DNA of 64,000 nt from Pseudoalteromonas ulvae UL12 (GTDB taxonomy: Bacteria; Pseudomonadota; Gammaproteobacteria; Enterobacterales; Alteromonadaceae): positions 186,001 through 250,000 of the forward strand of contig NZ_AQHJ01000029.1 in the NCBI RefSeq assembly GCF_014925405.1. The letters are read 5' to 3'. Under the pieces are notes generated by a model. It saw only the letters and a list, made by a program, of their open reading frames with translations. It did not search any database and was not told the DNA's origin. Of this stretch, positions 1 through 9,109 are shown one piece after another. Positions within the stretch are counted from its first letter, which is position 1. The number at the start of each line of letters is the position of its first letter. The position numbers and the translations under genes are program-made.

Positions 1-55
1 TCAAATCGACATCGAATTATTTTAATCAGTTACAGCAGTTTTATTTTGCTTTGGG

Positions 56-61
56 TATAAT
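56..61 (+). promoter_or_regulatory. Candidate -10 box for rsmJ
   Basis: A perfect TATAAT lies about 30 bases before the rsmJ start. I see no convincing -35 hexamer at 16-18 bases spacing, so only the -10 box is supported. Confidence 0.35.
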
Positions 62-91
62 GCACGAGTCTATTTTTATGAGAACCGTGCC

Positions 92-850
92 TTGATTATT
101 CATAGCCCTTTTGCAGAACTTCGTGATTATCTAGCTAAAATCGAGCAGCAATTCAATCTAGCGGCTTGGCACAATCCTAATAATCTCTTCCAGCTTCACT
201 ACGATGAACTTGGCTTGAGCCTTCATAAGACAGACGAAAAAAAACTCGGTGCGATCCGGGTGGACTTTGTGACTGGTGCAGCGGCACATCGTCGTAAATT
301 TGGTGGTGGGAAAGGACAAGCCATTGCCAAAGCCGTCGGATTAAACAAAGGTGTGACACCCACAGTACTGGACGGTACAGCAGGGCTTGGCCGTGATGCT
401 TTTGTATTGGCTGCGCTAGGCTGTAAAGTTATTTTGCATGAGCGTAACCCTGTGGTCGCCGCCTTGCTATACGATGGTTTACAGCGGGCTTATCAAGATG
501 CTGAAATTGGCGCTTGGATGAAAGAAAATATGCGCATGGAGTTTGGCAGCAGTCATCAGCTACTTCCTCGCTCCACTGATGATATTGACGTTGTGTATCT
601 TGATCCTATGTACCCACACAGAGATAAATCTGCGTTAGTAAAAAAAGAAATGCGGGTTTTTCAAGATCTAGTGGGTCAAGATTTAGATGCAGATGGATTG
701 CTACCGGACGCGCTAGCATTGGCCAACAAACGGGTTGTGGTGAAACGCCCCGATTATGCGCCCGATTTAAATCACCAAAAACCATCAATGGTGATAGCCA
801 CCAAGAAAAACCGTTTTGATGTTTATATCAAAGCCGCGATGAAAAACTAA
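92..850 (+). CDS. rsmJ: 16S rRNA m2G1516 methyltransferase RsmJ
   Basis: This is a SAM-dependent methyltransferase that modifies G1516 of 16S rRNA in the small ribosomal subunit (family knowledge, RsmJ/YhiQ). The 252 residues match the usual length of about 250. A SAM-binding motif I ([12 protein letters not shown], residues 93-104) is followed by the DPMYP catalytic motif at 171-175, expected for an N-methylating enzyme acting on guanine. The start is TTG: the frame is open upstream to about position 26 but contains no ATG or GTG, so TTG at 92 is the only reasonable start. A TATAAT lies just upstream, which suggests it is transcribed alone. A perfect 12-bp stem follows the gene. Confidence 0.93.
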   Translation: MIIHSPFAELRDYLAKIEQQFNLAAWHNPNNLFQLHYDELGLSLHKTDEKKLGAIRVDFVTGAAAHRRKFGGGKGQAIAKAVGLNKGVTPTVLDGTAGLGRDAFVLAALGCKVILHERNPVVAALLYDGLQRAYQDAEIGAWMKENMRMEFGSSHQLLPRSTDDIDVVYLDPMYPHRDKSALVKKEMRVFQDLVGQDLDADGLLPDALALANKRVVVKRPDYAPDLNHQKPSMVIATKKNRFDVYIKAAMKN

Positions 851-868
851 CAACATCGCATTGCTTTG

Positions 869-902
869 GTCACTTAAAAGAGAAGCCTTGCTTTTAAGTG
901 AC
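869..902 (+). terminator. Inverted repeat after rsmJ, possible terminator
   Basis: Perfect 12-bp arms (GTCACTTAAAAG / CTTTTAAGTGAC) around a 10-base loop, 19 bases after the rsmJ stop. Only a short T stretch follows, so termination is plausible but not textbook. Confidence 0.45.
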
Positions 903-986
903 TTTAACTGTCATAAATATTAAATAAAAATGTCATGAAAAAAAGATACTCTCGGCGCGACTAGCTAGCCAGATGGAGCCTTTGCA

Positions 987-2921
987 ATGCGTGTGTCCTC
1001 TTTTACTCGATTACTTGCGGTACTGTTGCTCGGTGCCAGTATTATTTTGGCCGCCACTTTGTATTGGGCGACACAGGTGCAGCAATCCCTCACGGCACAA
1101 ACTCAGGCTTACAATACTGTTAAACATGCATTGGTGGTGAAGTTATCACGGAAAATTGAAGATTACCTCGCATCAGGCGACAGCCAAGAGTTAGCTCAAG
1201 CACAAACCTTGATCAGCCAAATTGAAGCTGAGCAATTATCGAGTTTACCAAGTGCCTTACAGCAGCAACTCCTAGCCAAATTTAGTACCTTACAACAAGG
1301 TGTTGAAACCAAATATCGTGCATTAGGTAAGTTATCGGGGAACGAGAACGCCTTAATTGATAATGCTATCAGGCAGATGTCCGGCAGTGCGACTTCGTTG
1401 ACTAATTACGCACAAAAAGCCCCGACAGATAAACAAACATTAGCTAAAAAGTACTCTGTATTGGCGGCTGATTATGCGGCTCAGACTCTCAATTTGGCCA
1501 TGTATAGCCATGCCTTAAGTCAGCTGTATTCATTAGATGGTGAAAATAACGTCAAGCAAGTGGTGCAGTCACTACAAGCATTGGCTAAAAAAATTCAAAA
1601 CTTACCTACACTTGAGCTCTATTTAGAATCAGACGATGACGACAGTCTCTTCATTGATGATGAAAAAGAAGAATTATCTGATGAAATTAAAGCGGAGCTA
1701 AGCAGCTGGCCAAACCGTTTTATGCGTGATTTAAGCAGTACCGTTGAGCAGGCGAAAGAGCGTTTAATTGGAATTGACGCCCTACGCCAAGAAATTGCAG
1801 GGCTTGCTGAAACGGTACTTGAAGCAGAAAAATCGCTTTTAAAAGAGCAACAAGCAGCGCAACAGCAAGTTTTACTCATTTTCACTGCAAATATCAGTGG
1901 CTTATTCATTTTGGCTATTGCGGTATATTTCACCCAGCGCCAACAAGTGTTGAATCCATTACGCAACTTACGAAACGCGTTTAAAAATCTACTCGAAACG
2001 AATGAACTCAAGGCGCTCGATAACCATCGCGCAGACACTGAAACCGGTGAAATTACTGAGTACTTTAATCAGTTAATCGAGCAGCAACGAGTGCAAATGA
2101 CTGAGCGTGAACAAATGCTCGGTTTGATCAATGAATTTATGCAAGACATGAGCGAAAACCTTAATAACATCAATGGGCATTCTCATCATACTTTCGACCA
2201 AGTCGAGCGTAATGAATGTTTGTTAGTGGATATTAAGCAAATGGCAGAGCAGCTCAATCAGGTGAATGCTCAGGTTGAAGATAATGCCCAAAATACCTTC
2301 AATGCCATGGATCATAGTCTTGGGTATGCGCAATCAATGCTCACTGCAAGCTCTTCTACTCACGATAAAGTCCGCCAAGGCATGGAAAGTTTAAATGAGT
2401 TACTTAAAGGTGTGTCGGATGTTCATAATGTGGTTGATGTCATTCAATCTATCGCTGAGCAGACAAACTTACTCGCGTTGAATGCGGCCATTGAGTCAGC
2501 GCGTGCTGGTGAGCATGGGCGCGGTTTTTCTGTGGTCGCTGATGAAGTACGCAAACTTGCGCAGCAAACACAAAGTTCATTGGCAGATATAAAAAGCCAG
2601 CTTGATTTGCTCACCGAGAGCTCAAAGCAAGTATCAACGCAAATTAACGCCTTATCTGAAGACTCTCAAAGCCAAACCAGTAATGCAGAACAATTGAAAT
2701 TGAACTCAGAACAAGTGGCGCGCAATGCGCAGTCTGCCAGCCAAGTCGCGAAAGATGCCAGCCAAGTGGCCGCTAATCAGCATCATTTATTAGAAAACTT
2801 CTCAAGTGCGATGGGACAAATGAAAAATCAGGTCACGCAAGCAAATGAGTTGGTCGATCAGGTGCAACAGAGTTTACAGCAACAAATGCAAACAGTGCGA
2901 CTAAGCCTAGGGCTTAAATAA
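987..2921 (+). CDS. Methyl-accepting chemotaxis protein
   Basis: Inner-membrane chemoreceptor of 644 residues. It has a first membrane helix at about 7-28, a long helical periplasmic region (about 30-290), a second membrane helix at about 294-314, a HAMP-like linker, and a cytoplasmic signalling coiled coil. The hairpin tip that contacts CheA/CheW is clear at about 488-526 ([19 protein letters not shown], then [19 protein letters not shown]). The periplasmic domain contains an unusually acidic stretch at about 213-233 (DDDD and DDEKEEL), which could bind cations, though that is speculation. I do not recognise a known ligand-binding fold. No C-terminal pentapeptide tether is visible. It stands alone, with no che genes nearby. 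Confidence 0.92.
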   Translation: MRVSSFTRLLAVLLLGASIILAATLYWATQVQQSLTAQTQAYNTVKHALVVKLSRKIEDYLASGDSQELAQAQTLISQIEAEQLSSLPSALQQQLLAKFSTLQQGVETKYRALGKLSGNENALIDNAIRQMSGSATSLTNYAQKAPTDKQTLAKKYSVLAADYAAQTLNLAMYSHALSQLYSLDGENNVKQVVQSLQALAKKIQNLPTLELYLESDDDDSLFIDDEKEELSDEIKAELSSWPNRFMRDLSSTVEQAKERLIGIDALRQEIAGLAETVLEAEKSLLKEQQAAQQQVLLIFTANISGLFILAIAVYFTQRQQVLNPLRNLRNAFKNLLETNELKALDNHRADTETGEITEYFNQLIEQQRVQMTEREQMLGLINEFMQDMSENLNNINGHSHHTFDQVERNECLLVDIKQMAEQLNQVNAQVEDNAQNTFNAMDHSLGYAQSMLTASSSTHDKVRQGMESLNELLKGVSDVHNVVDVIQSIAEQTNLLALNAAIESARAGEHGRGFSVVADEVRKLAQQTQSSLADIKSQLDLLTESSKQVSTQINALSEDSQSQTSNAEQLKLNSEQVARNAQSASQVAKDASQVAANQHHLLENFSSAMGQMKNQVTQANELVDQVQQSLQQQMQTVRLSLGLK

Positions 2922-3003
2922 TCCCAGTCACTGGCTGGCTTTTCGTGCGCCGATGAGTTACAAGTAATGGGTTGTACTTAACAAATTAAATTAAGGAACT
3001 CAT

Positions 3004-3477
3004 ATGATTACAGTAGGACAGGCTCTCCCAACTCATGTATTTAATGTCTTAACCGCCGACGGAATGAGTAACCCAACCACAGCAGATTTATTTGCAGGTA
3101 AAAAAGTGGTGTTATTTGCCCTACCAGGGGCGTTTACCCCAACGTGTTCAGCTGCGCACCTACCAGGTTATGTGGTATTGGCTGATGAACTAAAGGCTAA
3201 AGGGGTGGATAGCATTATTTGTTTATCAGTGAACGATGCATTTGTGATGAAAGCATGGGGTGAAAGCAAAAATGCAGAACAACTGATTATGCTTGCAGAT
3301 GGCGACGCCAGTTTTAGTAAGGCGCTTGGTCTTGAACAAGAAACAGGCGCATTTGGTGGCACACGTGCGCTGCGTTACGCAATGATTGTTGAAGATGCTG
3401 TTGTAAGCTACCTCGCAGTTGAGCAAGGCAAAGAGTTTGAGGTATCTAAAGCGGAACACATTCTCGCGCAACTTTAA
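3004..3477 (+). CDS. Peroxiredoxin, Prx5/AHP1 type
   Basis: Thiol peroxidase that reduces H2O2 and organic hydroperoxides in the cytoplasm, probably with glutathione/glutaredoxin or thioredoxin as donor. The active-site motif PGAFTPTC places the peroxidatic cysteine at residue 48. The length (157) equals the Prx domain alone, so the C-terminal glutaredoxin domain found in some homologues (for example Haemophilus) is absent. An AAGGA ribosome site precedes the ATG. It sits next to ferritin, and together they suggest iron and peroxide detoxification, although the hairpin at 3536-3574 separates the two transcripts. Confidence 0.9.
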   Translation: MITVGQALPTHVFNVLTADGMSNPTTADLFAGKKVVLFALPGAFTPTCSAAHLPGYVVLADELKAKGVDSIICLSVNDAFVMKAWGESKNAEQLIMLADGDASFSKALGLEQETGAFGGTRALRYAMIVEDAVVSYLAVEQGKEFEVSKAEHILAQL

Positions 3478-3535
3478 ATGCGAACTTGGTTCGTAATGCG
3501 AATTACAATCAAATAAAATCAGCAAAAAATATTAT

Positions 3536-3574
3536 AAATCAAGTTAATAGAGCAATCTGTTAACTTGATTTTTT
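3536..3574 (+). terminator. Intrinsic terminator after peroxiredoxin gene
   Basis: Arms AAATCAAGTTAA (3536-3547) and TTAACTTGATTT (3560-3571) form a 12-bp stem that runs into a T stretch. This is a typical rho-independent terminator between the peroxiredoxin and ferritin genes. Confidence 0.75.
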
Positions 3575-3622
3575 GTGTGAAATCACCAACAATGCCCCCT
3601 CATTTTTTAGAGGAGAATCTCC

Positions 3623-4147
3623 ATGCTAGCACCTGCTATGGTCGAAAAGTTAAACGAGCAAATTAACCTTGAGTTTTATTCTTCCAATTTATATCTGCAA
3701 ATGAGTGCATGGTGTGAAGATAAAGGGTTTGAAGGCGCAGCAGAGTTACTTCGTAAACATGCCCGTGAAGAAATGGATCATATGAATCGTTTATTCACAT
3801 ATGTAAGTGAAACCGGCGCATTGCCAATTTTAGGCACAATTGAAGCGCCACCACATGAATTTGCCAGCTTAGGTGATATTTTTAAAGCAACATACGAACA
3901 CGAGTGTTTAATTACCCGCGAAATCAATGAGCTGACTCATACAGCGTTCACAACCCATGATTACTCGACGTTCAACTTTTTACAATGGTATGTGGCTGAA
4001 CAACACGAAGAAGAGAAACTATTTAAAGGCATCATCGATAAAATTGACCTAGTCGGTGAAGATGGTAAAGCTTTATTCTGGATAGACAAAGACTTAGCGC
4101 AACTAGCTAAATCAGGTTCAACTTCTATTATGGATCCCACTGCGTAA
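3623..4147 (+). CDS. ftnA: Ferritin (FtnA-type iron storage protein)
   Basis: Non-haem ferritin that oxidises Fe(II) and stores it as a mineral inside a 24-subunit shell. The E. coli FtnA ferroxidase ligands are all present at the same numbers: Glu17 (NLEFY), Glu50 and His53 (REEMDH). Further conserved residues are Glu94 (YEHE) and the AEQHEEE segment near 128. Length is 174 against about 165 in E. coli, with a short extra C-terminal tail. A strong GAGGAG ribosome site precedes the ATG. It is a single-gene unit with terminators on both sides. I see no clear Fur box. Confidence 0.95.
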   Translation: MLAPAMVEKLNEQINLEFYSSNLYLQMSAWCEDKGFEGAAELLRKHAREEMDHMNRLFTYVSETGALPILGTIEAPPHEFASLGDIFKATYEHECLITREINELTHTAFTTHDYSTFNFLQWYVAEQHEEEKLFKGIIDKIDLVGEDGKALFWIDKDLAQLAKSGSTSIMDPTA

Positions 4148-4168
4148 TGCGGTAAAATCATTCCATTA

Positions 4169-4198
4169 GAAAAAAGGATGCAGATGCATCCTTTTTTT
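4169..4198 (+). terminator. Intrinsic terminator after ftnA
   Basis: GGATGCA (4176-4182) and TGCATCC (4185-4191) form a stem flanked by A6 and T7, a strong, possibly bidirectional rho-independent terminator. Confidence 0.85.
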
Positions 4199-4237
4199 AT
4201 CGGCTAGACTTAGCGACACAGTGAAAAGGTTTTTACA

Positions 4238-5422
4238 ATGCAAGAATTTGATGTAGTCATTATTGGCGCGGGTGCCGCGGGGCTAATGGCTGCTGCTACA
4301 GCGGGTTATCGCGGACGATCAGTCGCGGTGCTGGATATGGGCAAAAAGCCAGGCCGAAAAATTCTGATCAGTGGCGGTGGGCGATGTAATTTTACCAACG
4401 AATATGCCAGCCCCGATAATTACCTGTGTCAAAACCCACATTTTGTGAAATCGTGTTTAAGTCGCTATACCCAACATGACTTTATTGAGTTGGTGGACAG
4501 ACACGGCTTGGCTTATCACCATAAAACCTTAGGCCAACTGTTTTGCGATAATAGCGCACAAGACATAGTTGATATTTTACTGACCGAATGCGAATGGGCG
4601 GGTGTACAAGTAATGCTGCGTTCAGAAGTCTTCGCCGTGAGCAAAACAGATGCCGGTTACCAAATCAGCACATCGGCAGGCAGCTATCAGTGCCAATCGC
4701 TCGTGGTCGCATCAGGCGGTTTAACCATGCCAAAATTAGGCGCATCTCCCATAGGTTATAAAATTGCAGAGCAATTTGGTTTAAAGGTGCTACCAACATG
4801 CGCGGCGTTAGTGCCGTTCACATTGCATGATCATGATAAACAACGCTTTGATGGCTTATCAGGTGTGAGCGTTGATTGCCTGGTTAGTAGCGAAGATGGC
4901 ACGCAATTTCGTGAAAATATCTTGTTTACTCATCGCGGTTTATCGGGCCCTGCGATTTTACAAATCTCCTCGTTTTGGCAAGCAGGGCAAGCCATTACAA
5001 TTAACTTACTGCCCGAGCTTAACTTAGCTGAGCACATTCATACGCTTCGTGAGCAACAAGGGCAAAAATCATTAAAAAACACCCTGAGCGTGTTACTCCC
5101 TAAGCGTTTAATTGAGATTATGATTGCCCAAAATGACATTCCAGATAAAGCATTGAACCAGCTTACTCACGGCGAAATTGACTCACTGGCCAACTATATT
5201 CATCAGTGGCAAATTAAACCTAATGGCACTGAAGGGTATCGCACCGCTGAAGTGACATTGGGAGGGGTTGATACCGATGAGTTATCGAGCAAAACATTTG
5301 AAGCCAAAAAAGCCCCCGGATTATTTTTTATCGGCGAAGTCATCGACGTAACTGGTTGGTTGGGCGGTTATAACTTCCAGTTTGCATGGAGCTCTGGCGT
5401 CGCCTGTGGTGGCGCGGCTTAA
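4238..5422 (+). CDS. YhiN/HI0933-family flavoprotein
   Basis: Predicted FAD/NAD(P)-dependent oxidoreductase of the HI0933 (BaiN-like) family. The physiological substrate is not established for this family. The N-terminal Rossmann motif GAGAAG is at about residues 11-16. The family signature GRKILISGGGRCNFTNE is near 39-55, and the C-terminal FAD-contacting GGYNFQFAWSSGVACGG closes the protein at about 377-393. The 394-residue length is normal. It begins 40 bases after the ftnA terminator and ends convergently with the next small gene. Confidence 0.88.
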   Translation: MQEFDVVIIGAGAAGLMAAATAGYRGRSVAVLDMGKKPGRKILISGGGRCNFTNEYASPDNYLCQNPHFVKSCLSRYTQHDFIELVDRHGLAYHHKTLGQLFCDNSAQDIVDILLTECEWAGVQVMLRSEVFAVSKTDAGYQISTSAGSYQCQSLVVASGGLTMPKLGASPIGYKIAEQFGLKVLPTCAALVPFTLHDHDKQRFDGLSGVSVDCLVSSEDGTQFRENILFTHRGLSGPAILQISSFWQAGQAITINLLPELNLAEHIHTLREQQGQKSLKNTLSVLLPKRLIEIMIAQNDIPDKALNQLTHGEIDSLANYIHQWQIKPNGTEGYRTAEVTLGGVDTDELSSKTFEAKKAPGLFFIGEVIDVTGWLGGYNFQFAWSSGVACGGAA

Positions 5423-5464
5423 TCTATAAGCTTGTCAGTTAGTTGCGCGCTGACTCTGCGCCAT

Positions 5465-5725
5465 CTATCTGGGTTTGTACTGCGTTTTACAATGACTGCG
5501 TAGGATATCTGGGGAGCGTAACTTTAAATGTTTAGTGACGCGGCCATTGTGGCGTTTTCGCCACGTTTTGAATGAGCCAGCGCTCATTTCTTTACGCATG
5601 AAATTGACTAACTGACTGTGGTTCAAGCCATATAATTGCTCAATGGCTTCGAACGGGGTTCTATCTTCCCATGCCATTTCGATGATGCGAGAGGTGTCGA
5701 GCGCGTTGAAGGTTTGTTTACTCAT
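5465..5725 (-). CDS. TIGR03643-like small conserved protein
   Basis: Small basic protein of 86 residues if it starts at the MSKQTF methionine. An upstream in-frame ATG at 5731 and a longer 101-residue reading also exist. It contains a predicted helix-turn-helix-like N-terminal half (IIEMAWEDRTPFEAIEQLYGL) and an Arg/Lys-rich C-terminus (WRKRHNGR). The pattern resembles the TIGR03643 family of unknown function seen in marine gammaproteobacteria and Bacteroidetes. Nucleic-acid binding is only an inference from charge and helical pattern. It is convergent with the YhiN-like gene. Confidence 0.65.
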   Translation of the reverse strand: MSKQTFNALDTSRIIEMAWEDRTPFEAIEQLYGLNHSQLVNFMRKEMSAGSFKTWRKRHNGRVTKHLKLRSPDILRSHCKTQYKPR

Positions 5726-6021
5726 AATCATTTGTAAAAGATAACGTTGCCACTTAATACGAATAAGCAAAATAACTCAGATCATTTTTAATTTCTGTTT
5801 AGTGGTGAGCATTTTAAAGTGGAAAGAGTTTGTCATTACGGCAAGGGTTGAAGAACCATTTGAAGATTGAAAGGCGTGTGTTTGAAAAATATCTGGGATG
5901 ATTGCTGGATGCCATAGCGATAATTTTTGAATTCACAGTATAATAGGGTATCAAATTCAATTTCACCGACTGAACTTAATGCTAGGTGTGATTGAATACA
6001 TCATTTGTAGCTAGGAAAACC

Positions 6022-6321
6022 ATGAAAAAGACCTTTGTATTATCTCATCCAAAAATCAAGTTAGAGCGTTTGGTCGATTCTTATAAATTTGAAGCCAAAA
6101 AATACATCAAGCGTGAGCGCAATAAACAGTTACCTGAAGGCGCAGATTTTTGGGATTTTGATTGTCGCTTTGGTCAAACTGAAGAAGTCGCAGAAGACAT
6201 CCGTTTGTCGGCGATCAATAAATGCATTGATCAGATTGTCAGTGATAAGCATGAATCGTTTTATTTAGAAATTTTAGCCAAACCTGGTTTCAAAAATATC
6301 GATTTTGGTGATGACGAATAA
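6022..6321 (+). CDS. Small conserved protein, DUF6172-like
   Basis: A 99-residue cytoplasmic protein of unknown function. The ATG at 6022 is preferred to the TTG at 5992 because AGGA lies 5-6 bases ahead of it and the MKKTFVLSHPKIK start resembles homologues I recall under DUF6172. It is rich in Lys and acidic residues and contains the conserved-looking block GADFWDFDCRFG. There is no signal peptide or membrane segment. A clean terminator follows, so it is a monocistronic unit. The family label is from memory. Confidence 0.65.
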   Translation: MKKTFVLSHPKIKLERLVDSYKFEAKKYIKRERNKQLPEGADFWDFDCRFGQTEEVAEDIRLSAINKCIDQIVSDKHESFYLEILAKPGFKNIDFGDDE

Positions 6322-6342
6322 GCCCGATTTTTAAAATCGAAC

Positions 6343-6378
6343 AAAAAGCCACTTAATACAGCATTAAGTGGCTTTTTT
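6343..6378 (+). terminator. Intrinsic terminator after the DUF6172-like gene
   Basis: GCCACTTAAT and ATTAAGTGGC form a 10-bp stem with A5 before and T6 after it, a standard rho-independent terminator. Confidence 0.85.
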
Positions 6379-6459
6379 GTATCTGTGCATTATTTGAACA
6401 GTATTGTTTGAATAAGTCTTTACGTAATCTATCGGATTTTGCTCAAACCTGATAGTCGA

Positions 6460-6585
6460 ATATGAGCCAAAAGCGAACATTGATGATTAGTGATGTCTGA
6501 AGTCAAGATTTGACCCTTTTTGTTTCTTTTTGTTTTGCCCATTATAGTGGTTTTTCCATGAGTATTTATGGCTATCTCATATTTT
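6460..6585. repeat. Dispersed repeat, blocks B and A (left copy)
   Basis: Positions 6460-6506 carry block B (ATATGAGCCAAAAGCGAACA, then TGATTAGTGATGTCTGAAGT and CAAG). Block A (TATTTATGGCT.TCTCATATT) follows at about 6563-6585. Both blocks recur at 8514-8595 in the opposite order (A then B). The remaining stretch between the terminator at 6378 and the PIN-like gene stop at 6651 holds nothing else I can identify. Confidence 0.7.
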
Positions 6586-6650
6586 GTTCATTGTGAACCC
6601 GCATGATGAATGGTGTGGTAGTTGAAGGTTAGAGACCTTCAGCTACCCAA

Positions 6651-7220
6651 TTACATGCATTTTGCACAAATCCATGTTTTCTTGTTTTTTGAAACGCGTT
6701 GGATTTTATTTGAGTTAATTAAATTATTTAATGCTCGAGTAAAATCAGACTTTGGTTGCTTAAGCTTTTTCCTCACCGTTTCAGTTTTATTTTCAGATTT
6801 AAAGTGGTTAAAAATTTGTTGCTCAAGAGTTGGAGTCGGTTTATTTTGCTCAATAGTATGTTGAGCTTTTGGTTTTTCTTTTGGCTCTAAAGGTATAGTA
6901 TATTGAACTTTATGGAGTTTACATTGAAAAGAAAAAGCCGTTACCAAAGAGTTATCTTGAGAATATAAAACAAATTGACAAGCTGTTCGATGTTGCTCTG
7001 TTATAGAAGCAATAATACCTACCAAATTACCAATAATATAAAAGTCAGCTTGATTAGAGCCTGTAGGATAACTTGAATTTAAAAGAAATAACTTTCTTTC
7101 ACAAAGGCTTTTTATTGCATCATTCTTTGAGAAAACCAGAACCTTATCCGCAATCGACGCGTTTATTGTTTCAACTTCCTTTAGACCAATATTTTCTGCA
7201 TCTACAAAAATGAACCTCAA
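6651..7220 (-). CDS. PIN-like (NYN-type) nuclease-domain protein
   Basis: A 189-residue protein with an N-terminal PIN-like fold. FVDAENIG (Asp7, Glu9, Asn10), then FSKND near 32, GSNQADFYIIGN with Asp near 59, and VLYSQDNSL with Asp near 90 match the acidic pattern of NYN/PIN-like RNases. The C-terminal third (about 130-189) is Lys-rich and looks like a small winged-helix-type module (FTRALNNLINSNKIQRV). The start is TTG at 7220, supported by an AAGGAG ribosome site five bases away. RNase activity is an inference. It is AT-rich relative to its neighbours, on the same strand as the membrane gene upstream, and bracketed by dispersed repeats, which suggests acquisition by transfer and a conflict or defence role. 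Confidence 0.7.
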   Translation of the reverse strand: MRFIFVDAENIGLKEVETINASIADKVLVFSKNDAIKSLCERKLFLLNSSYPTGSNQADFYIIGNLVGIIASITEQHRTACQFVLYSQDNSLVTAFSFQCKLHKVQYTIPLEPKEKPKAQHTIEQNKPTPTLEQQIFNHFKSENKTETVRKKLKQPKSDFTRALNNLINSNKIQRVSKNKKTWICAKCM

Positions 7221-7426
7221 AATTTACTCCTTATATTTTGAGCATAATATATGTCAGTGCTGATATTTTTAATATCTATTTATCAGAAAACCACATGAAC
7301 ATATGTTAACGAACAAAAAGAACACACTATTTATTTTGTATTTTTTACAAGATAAAAACAGCTCATGCTTGCAAAGTGGGTCGTGTCCATATATGTCTTG
7401 TTTATTTCTGCAAAGCCTATAAATTT

Positions 7427-8053
7427 TCAAACTTCACTGAGCATCTCTAAAAATGTACTTTCAAGATCTCTCTCAATTTGGGATAGCAAACGAGTCGGTT
7501 CCATATCAAGCTGAGCTTTTGGTTTAGTTTTACCAGAGCTTTGCTGAGTATAAACATAAAAACGATCGTATTCTTTTCGCATCTGGTCAACATCATGCTC
7601 AATCACATTTATAAGCTTCATTTTCTTTAAACTACTTAACTTTCCTCTAAGTACGTCTATTTTATTCACAAACTCAAGCCGATCAGGTTCTGAAAACACC
7701 CATTCTTGATCGTTTCTGCCCGAGTCATACTCATCATAATATTTAAATTTATGCTTGAGCCAGATTTCTCTTATTTCGATACAAAGAGACTTTATCTCTT
7801 CATGTTTTTCTCTAAAGATCTTGAGCCTTTCTGGTTTAAGCCAATGCTTAGTACCTTTTACAGCGCATAAAGCAATTACGATATTTGCGAATGCGATCAC
7901 CAAATCCGTAAGACTACCTGTTATATCTGTAACTTTTACCTCTTTGCCTGTCATTGAGTAGGTCATTAATACAAGCAGGAATACAATAGCCAAACTGGCG
8001 CAAACAAAAGCAATTAGCTCTAATAACATCTCTAATATTGTTTTTCGTTCCAT
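7427..8053 (-). CDS. Two-helix membrane protein of unknown function
   Basis: A 208-residue protein I do not recognise. It has two predicted membrane helices at about 9-31 (LELIAFVCASLAIVFLLVLM) and 47-66 (LVIAFANIVIALCAV), followed by a long, charged, probably helical cytoplasmic domain of about 140 residues (EKHEEIKSLCIEIREIW onward). The architecture, two N-terminal helices plus a helical cytosolic domain, is reminiscent of effector-type membrane proteins in bacterial conflict systems. There is no direct sequence proof of that. It lies 206 bases upstream of the PIN-like gene on the same strand and shares its low GC. Confidence 0.6.
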   Translation of the reverse strand: MERKTILEMLLELIAFVCASLAIVFLLVLMTYSMTGKEVKVTDITGSLTDLVIAFANIVIALCAVKGTKHWLKPERLKIFREKHEEIKSLCIEIREIWLKHKFKYYDEYDSGRNDQEWVFSEPDRLEFVNKIDVLRGKLSSLKKMKLINVIEHDVDQMRKEYDRFYVYTQQSSGKTKPKAQLDMEPTRLLSQIERDLESTFLEMLSEV

Positions 8054-8228
8054 GATGAACCTTATGAGCTAAGAATTAGCGGCAAAATACATGACAGCCA
8101 TAAATATCTCATTGATTTTAAATAATTTGCATTGAAAATCAATACAGAATCGGTATCAAAATTGGTGATGGGTTGAATAACTTCTGTTTAGAACTCATGG
8201 ATTGTACAAATCACAAACAAACCATATC

Positions 8229-8243
8229 GCGACGTAAAGTCGC
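8229..8243. repeat. REP-like palindrome (copy 1)
   Basis: GCGAC-gtaaa-GTCGC followed by TGCTACACA. The same unit recurs at 9021-9035. This is typical of short intergenic REP palindromes in marine gammaproteobacteria. Confidence 0.7.
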
Positions 8244-8281
8244 TGCTACACAAAAACCGAAATTCACACCAATGCCCCCCC

Positions 8282-8503
8282 GTGATCACGCCCGAAAAAT
8301 AACCAATTGATGAGTCATGCATTTCATGGATGAAATGCAAGGTGAAGCTTGGCCATGGATGGCTTATCTTCACCGCTGACGTTCATATCAATTGATTATT
8401 TGCATGATAAAGCGTGATGTCGGTGGCGCTGGGTGAGTCCAGAGAGGGGTCAGCGCCAGCCCCTCTTTGGCTGCCGTCGCCAGCGCGACAACAATGCTAA
8501 TTT
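8282..8503. repeat. 222-bp structured repeat, copy 1
   Basis: The unit contains nested complementary arms. ATCACGC (8285-8291) pairs with GCGTGAT (8412-8418). CAATTGAT (8304-8311) pairs with ATCAATTG (8387-8394). TGCATTTCAT (8318-8327) pairs with ATGAAATGCA (8330-8339). GGTGAAG (8341-8347) pairs with CTTCACC (8368-8374). Downstream, GGCGCTG (8425-8431)/CAGCGCC (8451-8457) overlaps and would compete with AGAGGGG (8443-8449)/CCCCTCT (8460-8466). The unit ends in GACAACAATGCTAATTT. No protein-coding potential is convincing. Confidence 0.85.
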
Positions 8504-8513
8504 AAAAAGCAGA

Positions 8514-8595
8514 TATTTATGGCTGTCTCATATTTTCCTCAAATCGGATATGAGCCAAAAGCGAACATTAATGATTAGTGATGTCTGAAGTCAAG
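8514..8595. repeat. Dispersed repeat, blocks A and B (right copy)
   Basis: TATTTATGGCTGTCTCATAT followed by a CTCATAT/ATATGAG inverted pair and then the same GAGCCAAAAGCGAACATTAA, GATGTCTGAAGTCAAG block as at 6460-6506. With that copy it brackets the PIN-like/membrane gene pair. Confidence 0.7.
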
Positions 8596-8689
8596 TTAAA
8601 AGAATTTACCATTTGCTAGCACCATCAGTTGCGACACAAAATCCTTGCTACACATATAGCTTACAAATAACACCGATGCCAATCCCCCC

Positions 8690-8911
8690 GTGATCACGCC
8701 CGAAAAATAAACAATTGATGAGTCATGCATTTCATGGATGAAATGCAAGGTGAAGCTTGGCCATGGATGGCCTATCTTCACCGTTGACGTTCACATCAAT
8801 TGATTATTTGCAGGATGAAGCGTGATGTCGGTGGCGCTGGGTGAGTCCAGAGAGGGGTCAGCGCCAGCCCCTCTTTGGCTGCTGTCGCCAGCGCGACAAC
8901 AATGCTAATTT
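8690..8911. repeat. 222-bp structured repeat, copy 2
   Basis: Same length as copy 1 with no insertion or deletion and only a handful of substitutions, mainly outside the paired arms. It begins 408 bases after the start of copy 1. Confidence 0.85.
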
Positions 8912-8977
8912 AAAAATCAGGTTTGTGAAGATTAAAGCGCGTGTTGATTTAACAACAATCAATGCTCTGCTATTACT

Positions 8978-8995
8978 GTCGGGCTAAATCCCGAC
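8978..8995. repeat. REP-like palindrome GTCGGG/CCCGAC
   Basis: GTCGGGctaaatCCCGAC followed by CTACA, a short hairpin of the REP type. A related GTCG...CGACCTACGA unit occurs in each half of the 166-bp tandem repeat. Confidence 0.65.
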
Positions 8996-9020
8996 CTACA
9001 ATTTACACATCAAACAAGTC

Positions 9021-9035
9021 GCGACGTAAAGTCGC
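9021..9035. repeat. REP-like palindrome (copy 2)
   Basis: Identical GCGAC-gtaaa-GTCGC unit followed by TGCTACACA, as at 8229-8243. Confidence 0.7.
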
Positions 9036-9109
9036 TGCTACACAAGCGAATAACCATAAAATACATGACAGCCATAAAAAACCGAAATTCACACCGATGC
9101 CAATCCCCC

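Noticed and set aside
6622..6864. Plus-strand frame over the PIN-like gene
   Set aside because: Antisense to the better supported minus-strand gene with an AAGGAG ribosome site; composition is Phe/Leu-rich as expected for a shadow of Lys-rich codons.
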